A stretch of DNA of 64,000 nucleotides from CAIVVT01 sp963757265. GTDB taxonomy: Bacteria > Acidobacteriota > Terriglobia > Bryobacterales > Bryobacteraceae. Positions 54,997-63,414 of the stretch are shown piece by piece. Every line of letters begins with the position of its first letter. The first letter of the stretch is position 1. Made by a program: the position numbers and the translations under genes. The notes below the pieces were generated by a model that saw only the letters and a list, made by a program, of their open reading frames with translations, was not told the origin of the DNA and did not search any database. Location of the stretch: NCBI GenBank assembly GCA_963757265.1, contig CAVWRA010000004.1, forward strand, positions 496,001-560,000, given 5' to 3'.

Positions 54997-56952
54997 ATGC
55001 CGTATGCGAGCACCGCTTTCGATCCCACCGCGTCGAGGCTGTCGGCCGTTCCGGAGCACAACCATGGACACGACTATGAAGCGCCTGCCGATCACGAGGG
55101 TGAATATGACCACGAGCATGGCAACGTCGAGCCCTTCGAACTGATCCGGATTGCTATCACTGCATTCGCGGCAGGATTGGTCTGGTTTCGGGTATGGGAG
55201 CCATTTCCGCACGTGAGCTTGATTGGCGTGGCGGGGGTCCTGCTTGGCGGCTGGCCGATCTTCACGGAAGCGTTCGCGAACCTGCGCGAACGCCGCATGA
55301 CGATGGAGCTGTCAATGACGATCGCGCTTCTGGCCGCGCTCGCCATTGGCGAGTTCTTTACGGCCCTGGTCATTACAGCGTTTGTGCTTGCGGCGGAGGT
55401 ACTGGAAGGACTCACTGTCGGCCGAGGGCGCCGCGCGATCGGCGATCTTTTCACGTTGTTGCCTCGCACCGCCTGGATCGTGAGGAACGGCGCCGCCCCG
55501 GCGGAAGTTCCGGTCGAACAACTTCGCCGGGGAAACCGTGTTCTGATCCGGCCGGGAACCAGAGTTCCTGTGGACGGCCACGTTCTTTCCGGAAGCTCAA
55601 GCGTCGAGGAGGCAGCGATCACCGGCGAGTCGATTTCCCAGGATAAGCTGCCAGGCAGCCGGATCTTCGCCGGTACACTCAACCAGACTGGCGCCCTCGA
55701 AGTCGCCGTTGAAAACCTGGGCCGGGACACGACGTTCGGCAGGATCATCGAGGCGGTCGAAAGGGCCGAGCAGACGCGAGCGCCCATTCAGCGGATCGCC
55801 GATCGCCTCGCCGGGTACCTGGTGTACTTCGCTTTGGGCAGTGCCGGGTTGACATTGCTGATCACTCATAATCTGCGCCCGACGATCTCAGTCATCATCG
55901 TCGCGGGCGCTTGTGGAATTGCCGCCGGCACGCCCCTGGCGATATTAGGCGCGATTGGCCGGGCGGCGCGGCAAGGTTCGATTATCAAAGGCGGTCTGTT
56001 CCTGGAGCAACTGGCTCGAATCGATACGGTATTGCTCGACAAGACAGGCACACTGACCTATGGCAGACCGCATGTCGTTTCGATTGAGCCGGCGTCCGGT
56101 TATGGGGCCGACGAGATGCTGCAAATCGCCGCCGCCGCCGAACGAAATTCCGAACATCCGCTCGCGCATGCCGTGGTTGCGGCAGCCGAAGCGAAGCAAC
56201 TGGCAGTCGAAGAGCCTTCTTCCTTCAGTTACACGCCCGGGAAAGGCGTGCGTGCGACGATAGATCGCCATACAGTCATCGTCGGCAATAGTGCATGGTT
56301 AGACGAAGCGAATGTTGCGCTGCCAGAGCTGAGCATAACCGCTGGGGCACGGGTTCTTGTCGCGCGCGAAGGCCAGTTCGCCGGCTCGATTCAGATCGCA
56401 GATGAGGTGCGCGATGGGGCCTTTGAAGCGATTCGGGAGCTGCAGGAGATGGGGCTGCGGATTCAACTGCTCACCGGCGACACCAGCGCGTCCGCGAGCA
56501 CCGTTGCCAGGCACATCGGGATCCATGAAGTTTCAAGCGGCTTGCTGCCAGAACAGAAGTCCGCGCGTGTGGAGGAGTTGATTCACGCCGGCCGGACAGT
56601 TGCCATGATCGGCGATGGCATCAACGACGCTCCCGCGCTCGCCCGCGCCCATGTGGGCGTGGCAATGGGCAGCGGAACGGAAATCGCTCAAGCCAGCGCG
56701 AACGTGCTGCTGATCGGAAACGACCTGAGGAAGTTCGCCGCTACGGTCAGAACCGCCCGATGGTGCCGTGCGGTAATTCTTCAAAACTTCTACGGGACGC
56801 TTGTCGTCGATACGCTAGGGATCGCTTTGGCGGCTATTGGGATGATTAACCCTTTGCTGGCGGCATTTATCCACATCTCTTCCGAGTTGACGTTTATACT
56901 CAACTCAAGCCGTTTGTTGCCGCGATTCTCGCGGCAGGCAAATCTGAATTGA
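54997..56952 (+). CDS. Heavy-metal P1B-type ATPase with atypical transmembrane metal motif
   Basis: A 651-residue pump. The cytoplasmic machinery is complete: 'AITGESIS' (TGE), phosphorylated Asp348 in 'LLDKTGTLTYG', 'SEHPLAHAV' (HP) and 'GDGINDAPAL'. The helix that normally carries CPC/CPx has A305-C306-G307 ('AGACGIAAGTP') with no adjacent Pro, and the last helices read 'IHISSELTFILNSSRLL'. The N-terminus has no HMA domain but a His-rich stretch with His at 21, 23, 25, 33, 39 and 41. With an RcnR-like repressor it is presumably a Ni/Co or Zn exporter of an unusual P1B subtype. The substrate is inferred. Confidence 0.88.
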   Translation: MPYASTAFDPTASRLSAVPEHNHGHDYEAPADHEGEYDHEHGNVEPFELIRIAITAFAAGLVWFRVWEPFPHVSLIGVAGVLLGGWPIFTEAFANLRERRMTMELSMTIALLAALAIGEFFTALVITAFVLAAEVLEGLTVGRGRRAIGDLFTLLPRTAWIVRNGAAPAEVPVEQLRRGNRVLIRPGTRVPVDGHVLSGSSSVEEAAITGESISQDKLPGSRIFAGTLNQTGALEVAVENLGRDTTFGRIIEAVERAEQTRAPIQRIADRLAGYLVYFALGSAGLTLLITHNLRPTISVIIVAGACGIAAGTPLAILGAIGRAARQGSIIKGGLFLEQLARIDTVLLDKTGTLTYGRPHVVSIEPASGYGADEMLQIAAAAERNSEHPLAHAVVAAAEAKQLAVEEPSSFSYTPGKGVRATIDRHTVIVGNSAWLDEANVALPELSITAGARVLVAREGQFAGSIQIADEVRDGAFEAIRELQEMGLRIQLLTGDTSASASTVARHIGIHEVSSGLLPEQKSARVEELIHAGRTVAMIGDGINDAPALARAHVGVAMGSGTEIAQASANVLLIGNDLRKFAATVRTARWCRAVILQNFYGTLVVDTLGIALAAIGMINPLLAAFIHISSELTFILNSSRLLPRFSRQANLN

Positions 56953-56999
56953 ATCTATGTTGCACCAAAGGCGTAGGTAGTGCGACGGCTGTAATCAAA

Positions 57000-57018
57000 G
57001 CTCCGGCCGATGCGGAGC
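57000..57018 (-). terminator. Weak terminator-like hairpin after the ZIP gene
   Basis: A six-base stem GCTCCG (57000-57005) / CGGAGC (57013-57018), followed on the minus strand by TTTGATT. It lies a few bases past the stop of the ZIP gene and between convergent genes. The stem is short and the T-run interrupted. Confidence 0.4.
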
Positions 57019-57024
57019 GGAGCG

Positions 57025-57765
57025 TCAGCGGGAGAACAATCGCCCAACGCCGGCCAGCACGAGGGAACCGGCCACTCCGGCGGCTGCACTGCGCAGCGCA
57101 ACTCGCGGTCCACGATCCCTCCACTCGCTGTGGACAGCGTGCGCGCCCAAAAAGAGGAAGCTGCCGTTCGCAAGGGCAAACCACACACTGGCCCGGGCAT
57201 TCGTCATCGCCACGCCCGCTGGCAGCAACAGGGCTACAAACATAGCGGTCTGCGATCCCGCGGCCCCAAGCAGGGCCCGCCACCGGCTCCGCATGGCGGC
57301 GCGTAGCAGGAAACCCAGCACAAGGCCTTCGGGCAACTTGTGAACCAGAAGTCCTATCAGCATCGCGCGTCGCAACTCGCCGAGTCCCACTTGCGCAGAC
57401 AAAGCGAGCGCCCAGCCATCAAACACACAATGGATACTGACGGCGATCAGCAGCGGTGCGGCGAATCCGTGCAAGCGCGTCGTGCACTCCGCGTGAACGT
57501 GCGAGTGTGAGCAGATCGGACAGACCGGATAAACGTAACGATTGAAGGCCTGTAAGAGCGCGGCGCCAGCGAGTGTTCCAACCACCGCGAAGTGCCACCC
57601 GGCGTATTCGGCCAGTTCGGGCAGAACGCAGAACAGCGCGATTCCGGCGAGAAGTCCGCCCGCTACGGGCACAATCCGGCGCTGGATCACCGGGGTATCG
57701 GCCGCGATGATCCCGGCGCAGGCTGTGCCCGTGGTCAGGCACCATGCGATAATCAGCAGAATCAT
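57025..57765 (-). CDS. ZIP-family metal transporter
   Basis: A 246-residue, eight-helix protein. The metal helices read 'SIHCVFDGWALAL' and 'LVHKLPEGLVLGFLL', the HxxxD and HKxPEG-type signatures of ZIP proteins. The cytoplasmic loop has a metal-binding-like 'CPICSHSHVHAEC'. ZIP proteins bring Zn, Fe, Mn or Ni into the cytoplasm or, in some bacteria, export them. It is convergent with the ATPase gene, giving a repressor-pump-transporter cassette for one metal, with opposite transport directions possible. Confidence 0.83.
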   Translation of the reverse strand: MILLIIAWCLTTGTACAGIIAADTPVIQRRIVPVAGGLLAGIALFCVLPELAEYAGWHFAVVGTLAGAALLQAFNRYVYPVCPICSHSHVHAECTTRLHGFAAPLLIAVSIHCVFDGWALALSAQVGLGELRRAMLIGLLVHKLPEGLVLGFLLRAAMRSRWRALLGAAGSQTAMFVALLLPAGVAMTNARASVWFALANGSFLFLGAHAVHSEWRDRGPRVALRSAAAGVAGSLVLAGVGRLFSR

Positions 57766-58245
57766 TTCATCTCCACGCCCGCCGGAAGCCTCTGCCGCAC
57801 GAATCGGGCGCGCTCGTCCTGGTGAGGTATGCGGTCAAGAGTCGAATGCTACGCTCCCCTTTACTGGCTGTGCTGAGGCATTCGAAGCTCCGATCTCCAG
57901 ATCGCTTATTAGAGCCTGAAGCGCGGGCGATCCGCAAGTCGCTCAGCGATTCCAACTCCGCGATGTTCCCCTCAACGCCCAAGCCTGGCAGCGGCGTTAT
58001 CCCGAAACAGCGTCGCATCGCGGACGTGGTTGCGCCCGCTGGCGAGTGACCGGCGGCGGGTTTGTTCTATGCTCGCGAACTCACTGGCGGCCTGGGCGGC
58101 GAGGCCGGCGCGCAGGCCTCGCCGCAAAGACGCAGGACGCCGAATTCCGCTTTGCCTATCCGTTGCGCAGCGTGCACCCGCGCGCACGCCGAAACGACAA
58201 CTGGCCAGCGGGTCAAAGGCTGAAGTCAGTTAACAAGTCACAGAA
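57766..58245. other. Non-coding region
   Basis: It lies between the ZIP gene start and the TonB-receptor gene end. No open frame with start signal or family resemblance was seen. Short GC-rich inverted pieces (GGCCTGGGCGGCGAGGCC near 58090) occur, but no T-tailed hairpin. Confidence 0.35.
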
Positions 58246-61032
58246 CTAGAAGTGAAAACCTACCGTCGCGGTCAGCGCCCGCGGCGTGACATAGTGCGTA
58301 CCGCTGAAGGTGGACAGAAAGTTGTACAGTGCCTCACGGTTGGTGAGATTCACCGCTGCCAGACGGATGCTCCACTTATATCTGTCGCCGTGGAAAAGGT
58401 TGTCGTGTCCGATTGCCAAATCGAACAGGTTCCGTTCCGCGATGCGCGGCGGATTGTGATCATCGTTCTCTGTGCCGGCCGCCGGTATCGTAGTGTACTT
58501 GGAACCGTACTGCGACGCCGCGCAAAGTCCGTTCGGGCTGATCGGCATCGTCGGTGTCGCATACACGCTGCCGCAATAGAGTCCGCCTTCGTACTGTTGA
58601 TCCGGGGTCAGGCCGGACACGTCCACGATGGAATCCGTCCCGTTCGGCCCGTTATTGCAATTGCCTCCAGCGCACGGCACCGGGCCGGCCACCAGGCCGC
58701 TGTCATAGCGCCAGTTGAACCCGATCCATGGCCCTCGCTTCCCCCCGATCTGATATTGGACGTGAGTAGTCATGTTAAAGTTCTCGTCGTGGTCGATGCG
58801 AAATACCTCGGTTCCAGTCGGCGCTGCGCCGATTCCGCTGACCTGCGGTTGAAAGAACCGCGCCGCCACGTGGGACATCACGACGAACGCCGTCAAGCCG
58901 TGGAAATCCGGCACCGATGCGCGGATCGCGTAACCCGGGATCTTGGAGTTGTGCCACTCGATCGGGAAAAAAATCGGAGAGTTACCGAACACACTAAAGT
59001 CATAAGCCTTGTGCGTGTACTTCCAGATGTACTCGCCGTCAATGACCAGATACCGTCCGAAAGCCTGCTCCAGACCGGCGTGAAACTCGTTGCGCCAGCC
59101 CGGGCTCAACGGCGTTGTGCTGACGCAAGGAGTGATCGTTGACCCCATGATCGCGGCAACCACCGGGTCGTTGCATCCCAGGCTCGAAAGGACCAGGTTC
59201 TCGTTGAAAGGCGTTTCGAGCACGCGGGCGTAGGAAGCGCGCAGCACGGTACTGGTTTGCTTGATATTGTAAGCGGCCCCCAGCCGTGGCTCAATCTGAT
59301 TGGCACTGACAATGCCGTTGTATACATCGCCACGCAGCCCCAGGCTGATACTCCAGTTTTTCAGCGTGATGACGTCCTCGATATACAGCGCCAATTCCCG
59401 GATGTCGGCGTGACCGTTGTAGGCGTACAGGCCGCTGGTCGAGTTCGGGCACCCGTCGGACCCTGGAAGAGGCCCCGGCCTGCTCAGGTCATAGCAGGCC
59501 AGAAGAGGACTGAAGTTGGGATTCGGTTGCGACCCGCCGCCGCAGGCCGACGGATCCGTCAGGCTGGGAATCAGGACTGGGTTCCCCGCGGCATCGAGAC
59601 AAGGTGCGTTGAGGGTCGGATCGACGACCCCAAAGCTGTCTTTTTCCGTCAGAATTGTGTCCTCGTAGTTGACTCCTGCCTTGAAGTTGTGGATGCCCTT
59701 CACATAGGACAATGTGGCGCGAGTGCCGAGGTTTGTGAGCTTGCGATTCTGGCCGATCGTCTGGAGCTGAAGATCCGGGATGAGGTCGGAAAAAGGATCT
59801 CTACTCGGGTAGTAGTTGTACTGATCCAGTCGAGCGTATGCGCCGACGGTGAGCACGGTGTTGCTGTTGAGCAAACGCGTCCAGCTCGGCGCGATATTGA
59901 AAGTTACGATCTTCGAGCGTTGATCCGTGGGCCCCGCCACCTGGCCATCTGGGCCGAGGCCGTTGCAGGCGGTCGAATAGCTCAGATAGTTTTGACAGAC
60001 CAGCCCGGACCATGCCGTCGCGTTCTGCGCATCGAACGAATTCGGCGTCTGAAACCAGGAACGCGTGTACCCGAAATTCAGAGTGAGCGTGTCATTCACA
60101 CTCGGTTTGTAATCGAAGCGGTCCCACAAGTTCTGCTCATTGCCGCGATCGTGCATCACCGTGTACTCCGGCCCATCCAGGAACCGGCTGGTGTTCAGCC
60201 CGTTAGCAGAAATGAAGTTGCCCCACGTCTTGCCGCCGTAGGAGAGATTGAATCCGCCGTTCACGGTCCCGAAGGAGCCATACGAGGTGGTAACTTCCCC
60301 GTGGGGCTGGGTCACGCCCAGGCCCGAACGCGTGGTCACGACAATCACGATGCTGGTTTTGTCGCCGTATTCGGCGGGAGGCGCGCCCTCCATCACCTCC
60401 ATCGACTGCACCGAGTTGACCGGAATCTGATTCGAGAAAACCTTGCTCTGCTGGTCCGTAATCGGCTGGCCGTCGACCGAGAAGGAGTTCTCGGCGTGAT
60501 CGCCCAGGCCATGAAACAGACCGTTCGAGTCGGCCGCGATGCCTGGCACAGAGAGCGTCACCAGAGAGCTCAGCGAGGAAGATTGACTTTCCAGCGGCAG
60601 CTTGTCGAACAGGTTGCGGTCCACATCGGTGTGCGTTGACGAGACCGTCTCCAGCAAGTCCGCTGAATCTGTGACCGTCACCGTTGTCTTTTCGGCGCCG
60701 ATTTCCAGGCTGATTTTCAATTCCAATGGAATGGCGGATCGTAGATTGACGTCCTGCGTCGCGGTCTGAAATCCCCCCGCTGCGGCCGTCAGATGGTAGT
60801 TGTTATACGGAACATTATCGAACTCGAAAGCCCCTTGCCCGTCCGTCACGGCACTTTCCTGGTAATGGGAGACCGGGTTCAGAATGCTGACCACGGCGCC
60901 CTTGACCGCCGCTCCCGATGGATCCAGCACCGTTCCGTGAAGCGTGCCCGCGGCCGAGCCCCCATAACTCACAACGCCGCAAATCAACGCCAGAACGACG
61001 CACGAGAAATTCCATAAACCAAGCTTAATCAT
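58246..61032 (-). CDS. TonB-dependent receptor with carboxypeptidase-like N-terminal domain (Oar-like)
   Basis: A 928-residue outer-membrane protein. After a signal peptide comes a CarboxypepD-regulatory beta domain ('LHGTVLDPSGAAVKGAVVSI', 'TDGQGAFEFDNVPYNNYHL'), then a plug ('DQQSKVFSNQIPVNSVQSMEVMEGAPPAEYGDKTSIVIVVTTRSG' region, with VQSMEV and PAEYG as landmarks) and a large beta-barrel ending in 'YVTPRALTATVGFHF' with the terminal Phe. In Acidobacteria such Oar-like receptors are many and probably import oligosaccharides. The length is complete. Confidence 0.9.
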   Translation of the reverse strand: MIKLGLWNFSCVVLALICGVVSYGGSAAGTLHGTVLDPSGAAVKGAVVSILNPVSHYQESAVTDGQGAFEFDNVPYNNYHLTAAAGGFQTATQDVNLRSAIPLELKISLEIGAEKTTVTVTDSADLLETVSSTHTDVDRNLFDKLPLESQSSSLSSLVTLSVPGIAADSNGLFHGLGDHAENSFSVDGQPITDQQSKVFSNQIPVNSVQSMEVMEGAPPAEYGDKTSIVIVVTTRSGLGVTQPHGEVTTSYGSFGTVNGGFNLSYGGKTWGNFISANGLNTSRFLDGPEYTVMHDRGNEQNLWDRFDYKPSVNDTLTLNFGYTRSWFQTPNSFDAQNATAWSGLVCQNYLSYSTACNGLGPDGQVAGPTDQRSKIVTFNIAPSWTRLLNSNTVLTVGAYARLDQYNYYPSRDPFSDLIPDLQLQTIGQNRKLTNLGTRATLSYVKGIHNFKAGVNYEDTILTEKDSFGVVDPTLNAPCLDAAGNPVLIPSLTDPSACGGGSQPNPNFSPLLACYDLSRPGPLPGSDGCPNSTSGLYAYNGHADIRELALYIEDVITLKNWSISLGLRGDVYNGIVSANQIEPRLGAAYNIKQTSTVLRASYARVLETPFNENLVLSSLGCNDPVVAAIMGSTITPCVSTTPLSPGWRNEFHAGLEQAFGRYLVIDGEYIWKYTHKAYDFSVFGNSPIFFPIEWHNSKIPGYAIRASVPDFHGLTAFVVMSHVAARFFQPQVSGIGAAPTGTEVFRIDHDENFNMTTHVQYQIGGKRGPWIGFNWRYDSGLVAGPVPCAGGNCNNGPNGTDSIVDVSGLTPDQQYEGGLYCGSVYATPTMPISPNGLCAASQYGSKYTTIPAAGTENDDHNPPRIAERNLFDLAIGHDNLFHGDRYKWSIRLAAVNLTNREALYNFLSTFSGTHYVTPRALTATVGFHF

Positions 61033-61336
61033 TCTTCGATTGTGTAGGACACTTCTAAGGACCCCTCGAAAAATCCGATCGATGGGCGAGTGGCGGCGGT
61101 AGGAGAACTATTCCTGAAGATGAGCGGACACGCTTTCACCTCACTAGAGTTCGAAGACGCAGGCCGGATTTGATCGCGATCGGGAACTCGCCCCTCGACG
61201 GCGATCCGCCACTTCCGGATTCGCTGGAAAACTGCGCGTCCCGCTGGCGCAGTGACTCGGCTCGTTCATTGCTGGGATTCGCCCGCCTGCCGGAAATTGC
61301 TTTTGAGCAACGCCGCATACCTCCAATCTCCATTGA

Positions 61337-61909
61337 GTGGGCGATCTGCGCAGGGCGAGCAAGAGGCGTGCGATATCGCGCGCTGAGGAAATTCGCACGC
61401 TGGTACTGGTGCTGGTGGCGTGCCTCGTGCCCGCTGTGGGAGTGATGATCGGAATCGTCACGACCACTCAGCCAGATCTCTCGTATCTCGTTCCCATTCG
61501 TCGTGCGGAGAAGGACTCTGTTCTCCTGAGCTGGTCGAGTCTGCTGCGGGATGACGACGGTGACACCGTCGTCCGGCCGGACCTCCGCATGGGGATCGAG
61601 GTCCGTGTTCTCGGATACATGGCGGATGGTGATCGCGTCCCGCGCGAGGGAGAGTGGGTGCGGGAGTTCTGCCTGCTCCCAGACACGGGGAATTTGCTCC
61701 GTTCGTCTCACCGCTACACTGACCAGATGATCGTAGTGCGTCTCGATGACGGCATCCGCATCCGGTATTCCTCCAAGGCATTGGTCTGGGCATGGGGATC
61801 GCTGCAGGCTCTGCAAGAGGATGCGGGCGATGCCAGACCGCTCTACACTCTGGATCGAGCGCACGCTCAGCCTGCTGAAAGGGCGGAGATCCGGAAGTAT
61901 TTCCATTAG
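61337..61909 (+). CDS. Membrane-anchored protein of unknown function
   Basis: A 190-residue protein from a GTG (61337). A basic N-terminus leads to one helix, 'IRTLVLVLVACLVPAVGVMIGIV' (about residues 19-41), and a soluble part with 'MGIEVRVLGYMADG', 'WVREFCLLPDTGNLL', 'DQMIVVRLDDG' and 'FSSKALVWAWGSL'-like sequence. The pattern of a small acidobacterial protein of 180-200 residues is familiar, but I cannot name a family. It is convergent with the LytTR regulator gene. Another start inside the frame cannot be excluded. Confidence 0.55.
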   Translation: MGDLRRASKRRAISRAEEIRTLVLVLVACLVPAVGVMIGIVTTTQPDLSYLVPIRRAEKDSVLLSWSSLLRDDDGDTVVRPDLRMGIEVRVLGYMADGDRVPREGEWVREFCLLPDTGNLLRSSHRYTDQMIVVRLDDGIRIRYSSKALVWAWGSLQALQEDAGDARPLYTLDRAHAQPAERAEIRKYFH

Positions 61910-61990
61910 CGCAAATGGCAGTCGCAGTTCGCTCGCGGGAACGCTCCGGGGTGATGCGTGCCGTCAGGCGAACGTGGCTCGTGTGGCTCC

Positions 61991-62746
61991 TCACCAGTGC
62001 AGAAGCTCGCGAACGCGCCGGGCCTGCCTCTTACTGACAATGAACTGCTGCTCGTTATTGAGAGTGATCAGCCATCGCTGGCTGCTGAGTGTGCTCATCT
62101 TGCGAACATGATCGACGTTGACGAGGGCGTTGCGGTGGATTCGACGAAAACTCGTGGACTGGAGACGCAACTCGAGCACCTTCAATGTCTGCGTAGCCAG
62201 GTACTTCCTCTTCATCGTGACGATCCAGACCAAGTCGCCATCGGCCTGGAACGCAAGGATCTCGTCGGGGCTGAGAAGAAAATACTCTTCCCCCACTTTT
62301 CCCACGATCTTACGGCTGAGGGGGGCTTCCCGCGGGCCGGCAATCTCCTGTAAATGCGCCAGCCGATCCACCGCTTCTCTGCCGTTCAGTTTCTTCGACC
62401 TCTCGATGGCCTCGATCAGACGCTCCCGTCTGATGGGCTTGAGTAGGTAATCGATGGCGCCGGCCTCGAACGCCTCGAGAGCGTATTTATCATAGGCCGT
62501 GACGATGACGACAACGGGAATGTGCGTTCCACGCCGGATGGAGCGGATGACGTCGAAGCCACCCATCACGGGCATCTGAAGATCCAGCAGAACGAGATCC
62601 GGGCGCTGGTTCGTTATCCTCTCAACGGCCGCGGCGCCGTTATCCACCTCGCCGACGATTTCTATCCCGTCGAGGGATTCGAGTTCCTCGCGCAGGACCT
62701 GGCGTGCGATCGGTTCGTCATCGACGATGAGCGTTTTCAAGGCCAA
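61991..62746 (-). CDS. LytTR-family response regulator
   Basis: A 251-residue regulator. The receiver has 'TLIVDDEPIARQVL', the phospho-Asp in 'DLVLLDLQMPVMGG', 'VIVTAYDKYALEAF' and the Lys in 'IDYLLKPI'. The C-terminal LytTR DNA-binding domain has 'FLLSPDEILAFQADGDLVWI' and 'FRRIHRNALVNVDHVRKM'. It belongs to the AlgR/LytR type that works with a five- or six-helix LytS-like kinase. Upstream only a kinase remnant is visible, so it is an orphan here. Confidence 0.92.
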   Translation of the reverse strand: MALKTLIVDDEPIARQVLREELESLDGIEIVGEVDNGAAAVERITNQRPDLVLLDLQMPVMGGFDVIRSIRRGTHIPVVVIVTAYDKYALEAFEAGAIDYLLKPIRRERLIEAIERSKKLNGREAVDRLAHLQEIAGPREAPLSRKIVGKVGEEYFLLSPDEILAFQADGDLVWIVTMKRKYLATQTLKVLELRLQSTSFRRIHRNALVNVDHVRKMSTLSSQRWLITLNNEQQFIVSKRQARRVRELLHW

Positions 62747-63050
62747 GGAGGAGCCCCACGGCTCAGATAGTTGTAACCCGCCGCCGCCAAGACGCCTAAG
62801 AGATTTCCGATGAGCGGGCAGCGGGAGATGGCAAGCGGCCTGGAACTGTCAACAAGCGGACATTGCAATGTCCTACGCGGCCTCTGAGAAGACGCGGCGA
62901 GGGGTGGCAACGGATTCCGGGCCGCGTTCAATCCCGGGGTGGTGGCACCATCCGCCGAATTGGCTCCGAACTTGAATTCCTCACCGTAGCGTACCTTCAG
63001 GTGGCGGCGGATGTTGCAGAGTTCGATGCCGCTGGGGGTTTTCCAAGGCT
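62737..63050 (-). pseudogene. Sensor kinase (LytS/HATPase type) C-terminal remnant
   Basis: The frame contains 'SGIELCNIRRHLKVRYGEEFKFG' (about 62965-63035), the G2 box and end of a HATPase domain as in LytS-like kinases; G-I-E-L replaces the usual G-[IV]-G-L. No other kinase motif is found up to 63400 in any frame. The frame runs to a stop that overlaps the LytTR gene start by ten bases, the overlap expected for a kinase-regulator pair. It is probably a decayed partner. Confidence 0.45.
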
Positions 63051-63263
63051 TGGACTGCCGACCCACACGGCAACCGCCGCTTGGCCGTCGAACGCCCATA
63101 GCACCGAAGTGCCGCGACCGACTGTTAGCGGATGATCGGCAACTCGGAAGGAATCGTGCCCGGGAAGTCGAATTTCCGGAAACTGGATCAAGACGGCGGT
63201 TGAACCGGAGTCCCAGAGAGCTTCCGAACCCCATCTTCAAGACGCCGGCCCCTTGCCCGCAGG

Positions 63264-63289
63264 CTACCGATATTGACCCTTAACGTTCC
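63264..63289. repeat. CTACCGATATTGAC-N6-CGTTCC motif, copy 2
   Basis: Identical in both conserved blocks and in spacing to 54324-54349; the six spacer bases differ (CCTTAA versus GGATAT). CTCGCG follows in both copies within a few bases. The role is unknown. Confidence 0.5.
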
Positions 63290-63414
63290 GGCCTCGCGGC
63301 ACCACCACCGGCGATCGATTTGCCGCTCACACGGTTTGGCGTAGTCCGTCCGCTGGTCGTGGCCGTCTGCCATCGTTATCGCGCTATACTGATCGAACTG
63401 CAAGGTCCCTTTCC

